64,000 nucleotides of DNA from an uncultured SAR86 cluster bacterium. GTDB taxonomy: Bacteria > Pseudomonadota > Gammaproteobacteria > Magnimaribacterales > D2472. This document shows, piece after piece, positions 28,383-39,271 of this stretch. The translations under genes were made by a program, and so were the position numbers. The first letter of the stretch is position 1. Each line of letters begins with the position of its first letter. The DNA lies in contig CACOPA010000006.1 in assembly GCA_902628925.1 (NCBI GenBank), positions 1 through 64,000 of the forward strand, read 5' to 3'. A model generated the notes under the pieces. The model made no database searches. It saw only the letters and a list, made by a program, of their open reading frames with translations, and was not told where the DNA came from.

Positions 28383-29174
28383 ATGTTTCTAGAGAATAAA
28401 AAAATCCTTATTGCCGGTCTTGCAAATAAACATTCAATAGCTGCTGGAATAGCACGCTCAATGACTGAACAAGGTGCAAAGCTTGCTTTCACCTATCAAA
28501 GCGAAAGATTAAAAAGAAATGTTGAGAAAATAGCTCATGAGCTTGGTCATGATGTCTTAATAGAATGCGATGTTAGTTCAGATGAAAGCATTCATTCAAT
28601 GTATCAAGAGCTTAGTAAAAAATGGGAAAACTTTGATGGATTAGTGCATTCCATAGGTTTTGCACCAGCAAATGAACTTGATGGAAATTTTGTTGATGTT
28701 GCAACTAGAGAGGGTTTCCAAATTGCACATGATATTAGCTCATTCAGCTTTACCGCGCTTGCTAAGGGAGCAAAGCCATTCCTAAATAAAAAAAGTGCTC
28801 TACTAACTCTAACCTACCTCGGGGCAATGCAGTCTCTTCCTAATTACAACGTTATGGGTCTGGCTAAAGCGAGCCTAGAAGCAAACGTAAGATTTATGGC
28901 TTCCTCGCTTGGGAAGGATGAAATTAGAGTCAACGGTATTTCTGCAGGCCCTATTAAGACTTTGGCAGCATCGGGAGTAAAGAACTTCAGAAAAATGCTT
29001 TCAAGTTATGCAAAAAGAGCTCCATTAGGAAGAACGGTTACAACTGACGAAGTGGGAAACGTGGCTGCTTTTTTGTGCTCTGACTTAGCGAGCGGAATTA
29101 CTGGTGAGATTACTTATGTCGATGGGGGGTTTAACACCTCTGCCCTATCAATAGATGAATATTTAGAATCTTAA
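28383..29174 (+). CDS. fabI: Enoyl-[acyl-carrier-protein] reductase (NADH)
   Basis: Last reductive step of fatty-acid elongation. A short-chain dehydrogenase fold of FabI type: [16 protein letters not shown] binds NADH, and the catalytic region [31 protein letters not shown] carries the Tyr-x6-Tyr-x6-Lys arrangement of E. coli FabI. The C-terminal [13 protein letters not shown] is also typical. FabI proteins usually begin M-F/L-E-x-K-K, so I use the ATG at 28383 instead of those at 28371 and 28374. Its stop codon abuts that of ppiD. Confidence 0.96.
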   Translation: MFLENKKILIAGLANKHSIAAGIARSMTEQGAKLAFTYQSERLKRNVEKIAHELGHDVLIECDVSSDESIHSMYQELSKKWENFDGLVHSIGFAPANELDGNFVDVATREGFQIAHDISSFSFTALAKGAKPFLNKKSALLTLTYLGAMQSLPNYNVMGLAKASLEANVRFMASSLGKDEIRVNGISAGPIKTLAASGVKNFRKMLSSYAKRAPLGRTVTTDEVGNVAAFLCSDLASGITGEITYVDGGFNTSALSIDEYLES

Positions 29175-31037
29175 TTAAGCTTGAGGCTGAAGATTTTTTA
29201 AATCCACTCTCAAACCTTCTCTGATTTTTTGATCAACCAAGGAAGAGTTTTTCTGTGTAATGTATTGAATGAAATAAGATCTGTAATCATCAACCTTTGC
29301 ATTAATTTCTTCATCAGTTGGTATGTTCTCTGATTGCATTTTGATCCAATAATTATTTCCATCACTTCCAACAGTGATGATATTTTCATTGATACTGCTT
29401 GAGAAAATCTGTGAGACAACATCCATTGGTAATAAAGACGAGAATTTATTTATTGCCTTATATTCTTCTATTTCAAAACCACTAGGTATGTCTAAGCCTT
29501 GATCATCAATAAGTGAAAACGCACCTTCATTCATTGACTGTATGAGGGCATTAGCTTTCTCTTTGCGAACTTCTTGAAGCGCGAGTTCTACAGAGCTGTC
29601 AAAGGTCATCAGGCTGGGTGCATTAATTTCAGCTAATCCGATGATATAAAAACCGTCTTCTGTTTCAATGATATCATTGTCACCAACCAATAGAGATCTA
29701 TCAAAAAATCTTGATCCATCAATACCTGCTAATAAAGATTCAAACTCATTTTGAACGATTAAATTTGTATCTTGCTGTTCTAGATTAATAGTTATAGCAA
29801 TTTCTTCAAAATTAGCACCACTAATAATTAGCTCTTCTACTATTCCGATGTCATCGTTCATAAGTGAAGCTGATTCAGAAAGAATAATTTCATCTCTAAG
29901 CTCTGAGATAATTTCAGACTTAGATCTCACCTCTGGCTTTAAAACCTCTGTAAGTTTTATGAGATGGAGGGTATCTCCTAAATCAATCGGTGAAGATACT
30001 TCATTTAATTTAAGTTTTGTAATTACGCTTTCAAAGTCATCAGGAAATGCATCTCCTGACGAGTAGCCTAAATCACCTGACTCTTCAATTGATGCCTCAT
30101 CTTCACTGAATTCATTTACAGCGGTTTCGAAATCAATCTTACTAGTATTAATGTCATTAAAAATCTCATTAATTAAATCATTAGCTTCGCTCTCAGAGGC
30201 ATAGTTAGATTTATCAATCATGATATGAGAAATTCTATTTTGAACTGAATTGTTAGCCTCATTTAAATAGTCTTGATAAGAGTCTTCAAGCAAATCATCT
30301 GAAATATCAATGCCCTCGGCATAGTTTTCAATGCTTGCTTTAATGTAGTTAAATCTTCTTGTTTCATCTGAAAGAAAAAGAAGATTGTTATCGTTGTAGA
30401 AAGCTTCTGCTTCCACGAGTGTAGCCGGTTGAGAGTCTACAATTTTTTCATTATTGGACTTAAGAAATTTTATGTCCCGTGAAACCTCATTAGCAGCAAT
30501 AAAACTCTTTATTTCCTCATCAAGAATAAAAAAAGAACTACCTAGCGCTCTAACTAAATTATCTGAGGCAATGCTTGATGCAACTAATTCTATGTACTCA
30601 TCAGGAATTAAGCCTGCTCCTCGGATTGTTGCTTCAAAGATGGATTGATCAAATTTACCGTTTTCATCTTTAAAGCTATCAAGCTTAATAATTTCTTTTT
30701 TTGCGTCATCAATGCTTACTCCGAGACGATTTTCAATGGCACTTGATTCAATCATTTTTTGATTAACAATTTGGGTTTTAAGTAACTCAAAGAGCTCATC
30801 CTCATCAAGCTGATCAAGTGAGAAAGATTCCCCAAAAATAGATTTATATCTTTGTTCAATTGTTCCGGATGCAGAATTTACATCAACCTGTGAAACTTCA
30901 AGACCATTAACAGTTCCATAGTTTGAAAAAATAGTACCGAAAGATGAAACACCGGTAAAAATAAAAGGTATCGCACAAATACCTACAATCACATATAAGG
31001 TTTTTCCGGAAAGAAGATTTCTAAATGACTCAAGCAT
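29175..31037 (-). CDS. ppiD: Periplasmic folding chaperone PpiD (parvulin-domain, membrane-anchored)
   Basis: 620 residues. A short cytoplasmic N-terminus MLESFRNLLSGKTLYV leads into one membrane helix (IVGICAIPFIFTGVSSFG). A SurA-N-like chaperone domain follows, then a single parvulin domain near residues 265-365 (ISHIMIDKSNYASESEA ... FSEDEASIEESGDLGY ... SSPIDLGDTLHLIKL), and a C-terminal chaperone-like region. It helps newly exported proteins leave the Sec channel, which suits a cell making large TonB receptors. It follows hupB, as in E. coli, but after a terminator. Confidence 0.93.
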   Translation of the reverse strand: MLESFRNLLSGKTLYVIVGICAIPFIFTGVSSFGTIFSNYGTVNGLEVSQVDVNSASGTIEQRYKSIFGESFSLDQLDEDELFELLKTQIVNQKMIESSAIENRLGVSIDDAKKEIIKLDSFKDENGKFDQSIFEATIRGAGLIPDEYIELVASSIASDNLVRALGSSFFILDEEIKSFIAANEVSRDIKFLKSNNEKIVDSQPATLVEAEAFYNDNNLLFLSDETRRFNYIKASIENYAEGIDISDDLLEDSYQDYLNEANNSVQNRISHIMIDKSNYASESEANDLINEIFNDINTSKIDFETAVNEFSEDEASIEESGDLGYSSGDAFPDDFESVITKLKLNEVSSPIDLGDTLHLIKLTEVLKPEVRSKSEIISELRDEIILSESASLMNDDIGIVEELIISGANFEEIAITINLEQQDTNLIVQNEFESLLAGIDGSRFFDRSLLVGDNDIIETEDGFYIIGLAEINAPSLMTFDSSVELALQEVRKEKANALIQSMNEGAFSLIDDQGLDIPSGFEIEEYKAINKFSSLLPMDVVSQIFSSSINENIITVGSDGNNYWIKMQSENIPTDEEINAKVDDYRSYFIQYITQKNSSLVDQKIREGLRVDLKNLQPQA

Positions 31038-31070
31038 AGCTATTTAATATTTGGTGGAAGAATAATAAAA

Positions 31071-31098
31071 AAAAAGGAGTGCAAAAGCACCCCTTTTT
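31071..31098 (-). terminator. Terminator after hupB
   Basis: On the minus strand AAAAAGGGGTGC pairs with GCACTCCTTTTT (one G-T pair) around TTTT, followed by more T. It separates hupB from ppiD. Confidence 0.85.
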
Positions 31099-31115
31099 TA
31101 ATAAAAAAGGTTTAG

Positions 31116-31394
31116 TTATGAAAATTTAACTTTGTCTTTTAACCCCTTACCTGCTTTGAACCCAGGTACTTTAGAAGCAGGGATGTGCATAGGAGCTCCA
31201 GTTTGAGGGTTTCTACCATCTCTTGCAGCTCTGTGTCTGACAGAAAAAGTACCAAAACCAACTAGTGAAACTGAATCACCATTTCCAAGTGCACCACCTA
31301 TTGCATCTAATGTCGCATCGACTGCTCGCGCAGCAGAAGCTTTTGTTAGATCAGCAGAACTTGCAACTGCGTCAACTAAATCAGATTTATTCAT
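31116..31394 (-). CDS. hupB: DNA-binding protein HU
   Basis: A nucleoid-associated histone-like protein that forms a dimer and bends DNA. The 92 residues have the normal size; [24 protein letters not shown] and the arm residues [19 protein letters not shown] carry the HU signature. A strong GAGGAG ribosome site precedes the ATG. Its position between lon and ppiD is that of hupB in other gammaproteobacteria, hence the symbol. Confidence 0.96.
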   Translation of the reverse strand: MNKSDLVDAVASSADLTKASAARAVDATLDAIGGALGNGDSVSLVGFGTFSVRHRAARDGRNPQTGAPMHIPASKVPGFKAGKGLKDKVKFS

Positions 31395-31475
31395 ATTATC
31401 TCCTCTCGTTAGATATGATTGCTATGACCTATGAAAATCCATATGCATAGAAATGTCAAGTTTAAAAACCTATTG

Positions 31476-33887
31476 TTAGTGGGATCTTTGCTTGGGTGTA
31501 GCTGGTTTGGATCTAGATTTCACCGGTGAGGATTTTGATTTTAATTGTCTTTTTGTTGATTTGGCTTTGGGCTCATCTGTAAGAGCAAGCGAAATCACTT
31601 CGTCTATCCATTTAACGGGATGGATTTTCAGAGCTTTCGTAATTTGTTTAGGAAACTCTTTTAACTCAGGAAAATTCTCTTCGGGAATGATCACTTGTTT
31701 AATACCCGCACGCTTTGCGGCTAGAAGCTTTTCTTTTAATCCTCCAATTTTTAAGACTTGTCCATGAAGGGTGATTTCTCCAGTCATGGCTGTATCAGAT
31801 CTTATAGGAATATCGGTAAGAACAGATATTAGAGCCGTGCACATACCAATCCCAGCACTCGGTCCGTCTTTTGGAGTCGCGCCCTCTGGAACATGAATAT
31901 GAATATCCAATTTTTCATGAAATGAGGGATTTAGTCCTAGGATTTTAGACCTTGATCTAACCACAGTAAGTGCGGCCTGAATAGATTCTTGCATCACATC
32001 TCCTAGTGAGCCTGTCTTAATAATCCTACCTTTTCCAGGAACCTTAGATGCTTCAATAGTTAGAAGTTCACCTCCAACTTCTGTCCAAGCTAATCCCGCA
32101 AGCTTTCCGATACTATCTTCTTTATCAGCGGTTCCAAATTGGAACTTCCTTACACCGTTATACTTTTCTAAGTTTTTGGATGTAACTTTAGTTTGTGAAA
32201 GTTTTTTACTGCTGAGTTCAATTTCTTTAACAGACTTTCTTAGAACTTTTGAAATTTGTCTTTCAAGACCTCTAACGCCTGCCTCTCGAGTGTAATATCT
32301 AATCAGATCTAAGATTGCTTTATCATCAAAATTAACTTCTTCTGAGCCAAGACCATTTCTTTCCAGCTGCTTAGGTATCAGGTACTGCTTGGCAATATTT
32401 AATTTCTCATCTTCAATGTATCCTGGAATTCTTATGATCTCCATTCTATCCAGTAATGGGCCGGGGATATTTAAACTATTTGCCGTACAAACAAACATTA
32501 CTTCTGATAAGTCAAAATCAACTTCAAGATAATGATCTGAAAATGTAGAGTTTTGTTCAGGGTCTAAAACTTCCAACAGAGCAGAAGCAGGATCACCACG
32601 AAAATCCATACCCATTTTGTCTATTTCATCTAGCAAGAAAAGGGGGTTCTTTGAATCCGCTTTAGAAATTTTTTGAATAATTTTTCCTGGCATGGAGCCA
32701 ATATATGTTCTACGGTGACCGCGAATTTCAGCCTCGTCTCTTACCCCACCCAAGGACATTCTTATAAACTTTCGATTGGTTGCATTTGCAATGGATTGAC
32801 CTAAAGATGTTTTACCAACTCCAGGAGGACCAACCAAACATAGCACTGGTGCTTTGAGTTTTTTAACTCTTTTTTGAACTGCTAGATACTCTAAAATTCT
32901 CTCTTTAATTTCCTCTAATCCATAATGGTCATTATCAAGAACAGATAAAGCGTTTTTTATATTTGATTTAATCTTAGTTTTCTTTTTCCAAGGTAGATTT
33001 GAGACCCAATCAAGATAAGATCTTACGACCGAAGCTTCTGCTGACATCGGCGACATTAGCTTAAACTTAGAAAACTCATTCATGGCTTTTTTAAGGGCTT
33101 CTTTCGGCATGCCAGATTTTTTTATTTGAGTCTCGAGTTGAGAAATTTCATCACCCTCTTCAGTAATGTCACCTAACTCTTTTTGAGCCGCTTTGATCTG
33201 TTCATTGAGGTAGTACTCTCTTTGAGATTTCTCCATTTGTTTTTTAACTCTATCTCTAATTTTTTTATCTACATCAACGGCATCAATTTGTCCTTGTATC
33301 AAACTGATGAGCATATCTGCCCTTTTGGATAAATCTTCACATTCTAAAATTGATTGAGCGTCTGAAATTGAAATGGGAAGATGTGATGCAACAGAATCAA
33401 TCACTCTCGTCACATCATCGAATGCATCGATGCTTGAAAGAACTTCAGGAGCAACTTTTTTTGTAATTTTTATAAAATCTCCAAATTTGCCTTTAATAAA
33501 GTTACATAAGTTTTTATTATCAGCAGGATCTAGCTGAGATTCAGGAATAATTTTCACCTGGGCTTTAAGAAAATCTTTTTCTTTTAGAACTTTTAAGGCC
33601 TCACATCTGTGATCGCCCTCAACCAATAATTTGACCGTTCCATCAGGAAGCTTGATCAACTGCAAGATGGTTGCAAGAGTTTGTACTTTGTATATTTCAT
33701 CAAATGATGGATTGTCTATTGAGCCATCGATTTGGGTTCCTAAAAGGATTTTTTTATTGGCCGCCATGGCTTGATTAAGAGCATTGATTGATGGCTCTCT
33801 CCCAACAAACAAGGTTGTAACATTACCAGGAAATACGACAACATCCCTAAGGGGCAATAAAGGTAAGTCGTATTTTACTGAGGGCAT
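31476..33887 (-). CDS. lon: ATP-dependent protease Lon
   Basis: Cytoplasmic AAA+ serine protease. 803 residues: N-terminal substrate-recognition domain (LPLLPLRDVVVFPGNVTTLFVGR), ATPase with Walker A GPPGVGKTSLGQ and Walker B LFLLDEIDKMG, and the C-terminal protease domain with catalytic serine in KDGPSAGIGM and lysine in GLKEKLLAAKRAG. A lysine/serine-rich tail (KSTKRQLKSKSSPVKSRSK) extends past the domain. It lies four bases after clpX and upstream of hupB. Confidence 0.98.
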   Translation of the reverse strand: MPSVKYDLPLLPLRDVVVFPGNVTTLFVGREPSINALNQAMAANKKILLGTQIDGSIDNPSFDEIYKVQTLATILQLIKLPDGTVKLLVEGDHRCEALKVLKEKDFLKAQVKIIPESQLDPADNKNLCNFIKGKFGDFIKITKKVAPEVLSSIDAFDDVTRVIDSVASHLPISISDAQSILECEDLSKRADMLISLIQGQIDAVDVDKKIRDRVKKQMEKSQREYYLNEQIKAAQKELGDITEEGDEISQLETQIKKSGMPKEALKKAMNEFSKFKLMSPMSAEASVVRSYLDWVSNLPWKKKTKIKSNIKNALSVLDNDHYGLEEIKERILEYLAVQKRVKKLKAPVLCLVGPPGVGKTSLGQSIANATNRKFIRMSLGGVRDEAEIRGHRRTYIGSMPGKIIQKISKADSKNPLFLLDEIDKMGMDFRGDPASALLEVLDPEQNSTFSDHYLEVDFDLSEVMFVCTANSLNIPGPLLDRMEIIRIPGYIEDEKLNIAKQYLIPKQLERNGLGSEEVNFDDKAILDLIRYYTREAGVRGLERQISKVLRKSVKEIELSSKKLSQTKVTSKNLEKYNGVRKFQFGTADKEDSIGKLAGLAWTEVGGELLTIEASKVPGKGRIIKTGSLGDVMQESIQAALTVVRSRSKILGLNPSFHEKLDIHIHVPEGATPKDGPSAGIGMCTALISVLTDIPIRSDTAMTGEITLHGQVLKIGGLKEKLLAAKRAGIKQVIIPEENFPELKEFPKQITKALKIHPVKWIDEVISLALTDEPKAKSTKRQLKSKSSPVKSRSKPATPKQRSH

Positions 33888-33891
33888 TTAA

Positions 33892-35139
33892 TTAAGAACC
33901 TGAAGAAGTTTTCTTCTTAGGTGTTTTGTAAACCTTAATTGGGTCTGATTGTCTAGAAGCTGCATTTTCATCAACAACAACTTTTTCAAGCTCTTCATTT
34001 GGAAGTTCAAACATCGTATCCATTAAGATTTCTTCCATGATTGATCTTAAACCTCTAGCACCCGTTTTCCTTTTGATCGCTTGTCGGGCAACTTCTTGTA
34101 GAGCTGATTCCTTGAAATCCAAATTTACAGAGTCCAAATCAAATAAGTATTTATATTGGTCAACAAGAGCATTTTTAGGTTCTTGTAAAATTCTGACCAG
34201 CGATTCTTCATCGAGCTCATGAAGTGTTGAGATTACAGGCAGCCTTCCAACAAACTCGGGAATTAAACCGTACTTTACCAAATCCTCCGGCTCAAGCTGA
34301 TCAACTAAATTTTGCACGGAAGCATCTGTATCCTTGATGGCCGCTGAAAATCCAATACCTGATTTATCAGTTCTTTGTTTAACAACCTCATCAATGCCCG
34401 AGAATGCTCCTCCACAGATAAATAAGATGTTAGATGTATCTATTTGAATGAACTCTTGTTGAGGGTGTTTCCTGCCGCCTTGAGGAGGAATGGATGCAAC
34501 TGTACCCTCGATTAACTTTAATAGCGCCTGCTGAACACCTTCACCGGAAACGTCTCTTGTAATTGATGGGTTATCAGACTTTCTAGCAATCTTGTCGATC
34601 TCATCAATGTAAACAATTCCGAGTCGTGCTTTATCAGGATCATAGTCACATTTTTGAAGAAGTTTTTGGATGATGTTTTCAACGTCTTCACCAACATAAC
34701 CTGCCTCAGTAAGCGTTGTAGCATCAGCAATGGTAAATGGAACGTTAAGAATTCTTGCAAGCGTTTGAGCAAGAAGAGTCTTTCCACTTCCGGTTGGTCC
34801 CAGTAATAAAACATTGCTTTTTTGGAGTTCAACAGCATCTTTATTTGATTGATTTTTTAATCTTTTGTAATGGTTATAAACGGCAACAGATAAAACTTTT
34901 TTAGCTTTTTCTTGACCAATAACATAATCATCTAATTGACTAAATATTTCTGCTGGCGAAGGAAGTTCATTAAGAGAATCTGGGTCATCTGCTTTGATTT
35001 CTTCTTCAATAATGTCATTACACAAATCAACACACTCATCACAAATGTATACGCTTGGACCCGCTATGAGTTTTTTTACGTCCTCTTGATTTTTACCACA
35101 GAAGGAACAAGTTAGTTTTTGATTGTCGCTACTTTCCAT
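33892..35139 (-). CDS. clpX: ATP-dependent Clp protease ATP-binding subunit ClpX
   Basis: AAA+ unfoldase that feeds ClpP. N-terminal zinc-binding domain (CSFCGKN ... [10 protein letters not shown]), Walker [13 protein letters not shown], Walker [12 protein letters not shown], and the ClpP-docking loop in the region [15 protein letters not shown] to [10 protein letters not shown]. 415 residues. Overlaps clpP by 11 bases. Confidence 0.98.
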   Translation of the reverse strand: MESSDNQKLTCSFCGKNQEDVKKLIAGPSVYICDECVDLCNDIIEEEIKADDPDSLNELPSPAEIFSQLDDYVIGQEKAKKVLSVAVYNHYKRLKNQSNKDAVELQKSNVLLLGPTGSGKTLLAQTLARILNVPFTIADATTLTEAGYVGEDVENIIQKLLQKCDYDPDKARLGIVYIDEIDKIARKSDNPSITRDVSGEGVQQALLKLIEGTVASIPPQGGRKHPQQEFIQIDTSNILFICGGAFSGIDEVVKQRTDKSGIGFSAAIKDTDASVQNLVDQLEPEDLVKYGLIPEFVGRLPVISTLHELDEESLVRILQEPKNALVDQYKYLFDLDSVNLDFKESALQEVARQAIKRKTGARGLRSIMEEILMDTMFELPNEELEKVVVDENAASRQSDPIKVYKTPKKKTSSGS

Positions 35140-35758
35140 CTTTAGTATCGTCCCTTGAATTTAGGATATCGTCAATAATCCCATATGATTTGGCTTCATC
35201 GGCATTTAAAAAATTGTCTCGATCAGTATCTTGCTCGATCTTCTTAAGGGTTTTACCTGTATGTTTAGCTAGAATTTCATTAACTTTCTGCTTCATCACT
35301 AAAATCTCTTTAGCATGAATTTCTATATCAGATGCTTGGCCCTGAAAACCACCTAGCGGCTGATGAATCATCACACGTGAGTTAGGTAATGCAAATCTTT
35401 TGCCAGCTGCTCCACCTGCCAACAAAAGAGAACCCATGCTTGCCGCTTGACCAACACACAAGGTAGCAACCTCTGGCTTAACAAATTGCATGGTGTCATA
35501 AATTGCAAGTCCTGATGAAATGATTCCACCTGGAGAGTTAATATAAATGCTTATGTCTTTTTCAGGATTTTCTGATTCAAGAAACAATAATTGTGCAATG
35601 ACTAGGTTAGATATGTAATCATCAATAGGTCCAGTAAGGAAGATTATTCTTTCCTTAAGTAGTCTTGAATAAATATCAAAAGCTCTCTCACCTCTGGGTG
35701 TTTGCTCAACAACCATTGGTACTAAACCTGAATTAAGAATGTCAGTTTTATGATCCAT
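35129..35758 (-). CDS. clpP: ATP-dependent Clp protease proteolytic subunit ClpP
   Basis: Serine protease that forms the ClpXP chamber. The catalytic serine lies in [14 protein letters not shown] (about residue 110) and the histidine in [10 protein letters not shown] (about 135); an aspartate follows near 185. [23 protein letters not shown] at the N-terminus is standard. 209 residues. Two bases separate it from tig and it overlaps clpX, so tig-clpP-clpX-lon read as one operon. Confidence 0.98.
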   Translation of the reverse strand: MDHKTDILNSGLVPMVVEQTPRGERAFDIYSRLLKERIIFLTGPIDDYISNLVIAQLLFLESENPEKDISIYINSPGGIISSGLAIYDTMQFVKPEVATLCVGQAASMGSLLLAGGAAGKRFALPNSRVMIHQPLGGFQGQASDIEIHAKEILVMKQKVNEILAKHTGKTLKKIEQDTDRDNFLNADEAKSYGIIDDILNSRDDTKDGK

Positions 35759-35760
35759 AA

Positions 35761-37065
35761 TTATTTTATGTTGGCTAAATCTTTGAATTTAATTTCCTTT
35801 ACCCTTGATTTAAGCTCATTTTTCAATTTTTCAATAAGCAGTTCTTCTAAAATGATCATTTTATAATTATCGAGCTGTTTGGGTTGAGATTTGATCCATG
35901 TCTTAAATTGTTCTGGGTCTTTATATTTCTCTGCTTCCTTATTAACAAACTCATCAACCCTCTTTTGATTAACTTCTAATTTAAAAAACTTTACAAACTC
36001 ACTAAACAGCAAATCCAATTTAACCCTTTTTTCTGCATTTTCAAGGAAAGTATCTAGTGGAAATAGATCCTCCGGTGCCTCATCAGCTTGTTGACCCATT
36101 CTCATTAAAGAATCTTTTCTCATTAGAGTAGCCTGCTCATTTATGACTGAACTAGGCGCAGAAAACTTATTTACCTCAAGCAACAAGTCATAGATTGATT
36201 CTCTTGTAAGAGAGTCTTCTTGCTGTTTGACTTCTTGCTGCATTCTTTTTTCAATTTCTGCCTTGAAGTCCTGCTCATTTTTAACTTCTTCCATTGCCAA
36301 AGATTTATATAGCTCTTCATCGATGGATGCATTTTGCTTTTCTTGAACTTTATTTACTTTGATTAAGAAATTTGCATTTTTTTCAGCAAGATCACTTTTA
36401 AAATAATCATCTGGAAATTTAACTTCTGCATTAAATTCATCATTTTTTTTCTTACCGATAATTGCATCCTCAAAACCTGGAATCATAGATTTGGATCCTA
36501 TTACCAGTGCAAAGTCTTTGGATGAATTTCCCTCAAACTCTTCACCGTCAACAGTGCCTGTGAAGTCAATGATCACTTGATCTTTCTCTAATGCAGCTCT
36601 GTCAACATCCTTCCAAGTACCATAGCGCTCCAAAATATCTGCTACAGCAAGATCAATGTCATCACTTTCAATAGTAATCTTTGATTCTTCAAAAGACTTC
36701 CATCTAGTAAGTTTGGGTTTAAATTCTGGAAAAACTTCAAATTCTGCTGAATATACAATACCCTTTTTAGGATCCTCAGAATCAATGCTTATGTTTGGTG
36801 AAGATGCAGGTTTAATTTTTTTTTCAGCTATTTCAAGGGGGTAAGTTTCCTGAATTACTTCATTCAACACCTCATAGTGAATTGAAGGTCCATATTTTTG
36901 AATTAGCACATCGTTAGGCACTTTGCCCTTTCTAAACCCATCAAGCTTTACTGTGGATCTAATCTTACTTAGCTTGGCCTGATATTTTTCGTCGTATTTT
37001 TTAGTTTCGACGTTTACGGTCAACTTTCGATTTAGATCCTTGAGTTTTTTTAGTTTACTGGTCAT
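35761..37065 (-). CDS. tig: Trigger factor (ribosome-associated chaperone)
   Basis: Binds nascent chains at the ribosomal exit tunnel. The N-terminal ribosome-binding tip is DGFRKGKVP, the central FKBP-like domain begins around [18 protein letters not shown], and a long helical C-terminal domain follows; 434 residues match the family. It is the first protein gene of the clp-lon cluster. A minus-strand GATAAT lies five bases upstream of its ATG, directly after tRNA-His. Confidence 0.97.
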   Translation of the reverse strand: MTSKLKKLKDLNRKLTVNVETKKYDEKYQAKLSKIRSTVKLDGFRKGKVPNDVLIQKYGPSIHYEVLNEVIQETYPLEIAEKKIKPASSPNISIDSEDPKKGIVYSAEFEVFPEFKPKLTRWKSFEESKITIESDDIDLAVADILERYGTWKDVDRAALEKDQVIIDFTGTVDGEEFEGNSSKDFALVIGSKSMIPGFEDAIIGKKKNDEFNAEVKFPDDYFKSDLAEKNANFLIKVNKVQEKQNASIDEELYKSLAMEEVKNEQDFKAEIEKRMQQEVKQQEDSLTRESIYDLLLEVNKFSAPSSVINEQATLMRKDSLMRMGQQADEAPEDLFPLDTFLENAEKRVKLDLLFSEFVKFFKLEVNQKRVDEFVNKEAEKYKDPEQFKTWIKSQPKQLDNYKMIILEELLIEKLKNELKSRVKEIKFKDLANIK

Positions 37066-37070
37066 AAGTT

Positions 37071-37076
37071 ATTATC
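37071..37076 (-). promoter_or_regulatory. -10 hexamer GATAAT before tig
   Basis: GATAAT (five of six consensus bases) sits between the tRNA-His CCA end and the tig ATG with five bases to the start codon, predicting a leaderless tig transcript besides any read-through from the tRNA. Confidence 0.38.
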
Positions 37077-37083
37077 TAATTGA

Positions 37084-37161
37084 TGGGGCGAGCGATGGGG
37101 TTCGAACCCACGGCCTCCGGAGCCACAATCCAGCGCTCTAACCAACTGAGCTACGCCCGCC
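37084..37161 (-). tRNA. tRNA-His (GTG)
   Basis: Cloverleaf on the minus strand. The anticodon stem CTGGA/TCCGG closes the loop TTGTGGC, so the anticodon is GTG. The extra 5' G at position -1 (37161), opposite C73, is encoded as expected for tRNA-His, and the CCA end is encoded at 37084-37086. The tig start codon follows 18 bases downstream. Confidence 0.96.
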
Positions 37162-37225
37162 ACGCAAAAGGGTCACATTATAAGAGAAAAATCATATAAT
37201 CTATACTATTAATGGGGGTGATTGG

Positions 37226-38629
37226 ATGACAAAGCTTTCTATGCTCGAATCAACAAATCGTTTAATTGATAAAGCGCTCAAGTATTCAGATGTATCGCCA
37301 GATGTTGCACATCGAATTAAACTTCCTAATGCTACTTATTCAATAAATTTTGGGGTAAGGCTACGCAATAAAATTCACACATTTACAGGTTGGCGATGTG
37401 TTCATTCAGAGCACATGGAGCCGGTCAAAGGTGGTATCAGGTATGACCTTGATGCAAATCTTGAGGAAGTAGAGGCATTAGCAGCATTAATGACTTATAA
37501 AAATGCAATTATTGAAGTTCCTTATGGTGGATCAAAAGGTGGATTAAAGATTGATCCAACCCAGTGGACTGAAAATGAGTTAGAAAAAATTACAAGGCGC
37601 TTTGCTCAAGAGCTAATTAAGCGAGATATGATTGATCCGGCAAGAAATGTCCCTGCTCCGGATATGGGAACCGGATCTAGAGAGATGGCCTGGATAGCAG
37701 ACGAGTACAGAATTATGAGCCCTGCGGACATTAACGCTAAGGCTTGCGTAACAGGAAAACCTGTAGGTAAAGGAGGAATTGCAGGCAGGGTTGAAGCAAC
37801 CGGTAGAGGTGTGCAATTTATTATTAAAGAATTTTTTAGAAATCCTGATGATTTAAAGAAATTGAAACTCAAAGGCACTCTTAAAAATAAAAAGATCGGT
37901 ATTCAGGGTTTTGGGAATGTTGGCTATCATGCTGCTAAATTTTTGCAAGAAGATGATGAAGCAAAAATTATTGCAATTATTGAATTTAATGGAGGTCTAA
38001 TAAATCCTAAGGGGATAGACGTCGAAAAAGCTAAAACATTTTTTAGCGAGCATGGAACTTTTAAAAACTGTACTGAAGGCAAGTTCCAAGAAAAAACAGA
38101 TGATATGTTAACTGCAGAGTACGATATTCTAATTCCGGCAGCCAAGGAAAATGTCATCAATCAAAAAAATGCCAAAAAAATTAAATCAAAATTAATTGTT
38201 GAGGCTGCCAATGGGCCTATTAGCTTTGAGGCTGATGAGATTTTAAATAAACAGGGTGTGATTATTATTCCAGATATTATTGCTAATGCTGGTGGTGTCG
38301 CAGTGAGTTATTTTGAGTGGGTAAGGAATCTTCGTCATATTCGATTTGGCAGATTAGAAAAGCGTAGAAATTTTACTCAACTTCAATCCATGATTGATGC
38401 GGTTGAAAGCATGACAGGAAAATCCATGCCCAAAGCATTTAAGGACCAATTTAATAATGGTGTAGAGGAAATTGATCTAATTCGTTCAGGTTTGGATGAC
38501 ATGATGCGAGAAGCATACCAAAAAGTTCGTGCAACAATGATTGAATCCAAGATACCAGACCTAAGAACAGCAGCCTACAAAGCAGCCATTGATAAAATTG
38601 CAATTTCTTACGAAACGATTGGTCTATAA
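37226..38629 (+). CDS. gdhA: Glu/Leu/Phe/Val-type dehydrogenase (glutamate dehydrogenase)
   Basis: Interconverts glutamate and 2-oxoglutarate plus ammonia. The substrate-binding segment PVKGGIRYDL ... VPYGGSKGGLKIDP contains the conserved lysines, followed by PAPDMGTGSREMAWIADEY and the dinucleotide fold GIQGFGNVGYHAAKFL. 467 residues, with a C-terminal extension beyond the most common 420-450. GGGGGTGATTGG precedes the ATG, and TATAAT (37195-37200) or TATACT (37202-37207) can serve as -10. Cofactor preference is not certain. Its 3' end overlaps the GST gene tail to tail by six bases. Confidence 0.92.
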   Translation: MTKLSMLESTNRLIDKALKYSDVSPDVAHRIKLPNATYSINFGVRLRNKIHTFTGWRCVHSEHMEPVKGGIRYDLDANLEEVEALAALMTYKNAIIEVPYGGSKGGLKIDPTQWTENELEKITRRFAQELIKRDMIDPARNVPAPDMGTGSREMAWIADEYRIMSPADINAKACVTGKPVGKGGIAGRVEATGRGVQFIIKEFFRNPDDLKKLKLKGTLKNKKIGIQGFGNVGYHAAKFLQEDDEAKIIAIIEFNGGLINPKGIDVEKAKTFFSEHGTFKNCTEGKFQEKTDDMLTAEYDILIPAAKENVINQKNAKKIKSKLIVEAANGPISFEADEILNKQGVIIIPDIIANAGGVAVSYFEWVRNLRHIRFGRLEKRRNFTQLQSMIDAVESMTGKSMPKAFKDQFNNGVEEIDLIRSGLDDMMREAYQKVRATMIESKIPDLRTAAYKAAIDKIAISYETIGL

Positions 38630-39271
38630 GGCTGTTGGGAATAAGACTGAATTATTATCTGATGCACTCCAAACATCATATTTATTCATGATCTGTCGAA
38701 ACAATGAGGAATCTTCAAATTGATTCAAGAGTTTTATAACTTTTAAGTATTTCTGGTTAAAAAAATACTCACTATCAGCAATTTTAAATTGTCTTATAAA
38801 TGGTAATATTGAAATATCTAACAAGCTCACTTCGTCAGAAAAAATCCAATTATTGTCAGAGATATTTTGATCTAATGCGCCTAAAATCTCATCACAATAA
38901 TCACGGTGATTTCGAGGATCTGTATTGTATCCTTGAGAATATTTATATCGATCTAAATGATGTTTAAAGTCAGTATCAAATTCGTGAATTGTTTTTAAAG
39001 CAAAATCTTGTTGCTCCGAATTCAAGACCATAAATTTTTTTGAGTTCTGAGATAAAGCCCATTGGATGATATCATTACTCTCCTCAATAACACGATCCTC
39101 TAGTTGCAGGACAGGCACCGTGCCTTTTGGAGAAATTTTTAGCATTTCAATAGGTTTATTTTTTAAATAAACCTCCCTTAGCTCACACTCAATATCTGCA
39201 AGGTAAATCGCCATTCGGGCTCGCATTGCATAGGGACATCTTCTGAATGAATAAAGAATTGGTTGCTTCAT
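38624..39271 (-). CDS. Glutathione S-transferase-like protein
   Basis: 215 residues with an N-terminal thioredoxin-fold GST domain. The RRCPYAMRARMAIYLA motif puts a cysteine at the catalytic position, as in omega-like and YfcF/stringent-starvation-like GSTs. It is followed by SPKGTVPVLQLEDRVIEESNDIIQWA (cis-proline and Glu-Ser glutathione site) and a helical C-terminal domain. Probably a glutathione-dependent reductase or transferase in the cytoplasm. Its ATG overlaps the trhO stop (ATGA), so the two are translated together. Confidence 0.85.
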   Translation of the reverse strand: MKQPILYSFRRCPYAMRARMAIYLADIECELREVYLKNKPIEMLKISPKGTVPVLQLEDRVIEESNDIIQWALSQNSKKFMVLNSEQQDFALKTIHEFDTDFKHHLDRYKYSQGYNTDPRNHRDYCDEILGALDQNISDNNWIFSDEVSLLDISILPFIRQFKIADSEYFFNQKYLKVIKLLNQFEDSSLFRQIMNKYDVWSASDNNSVLFPTAL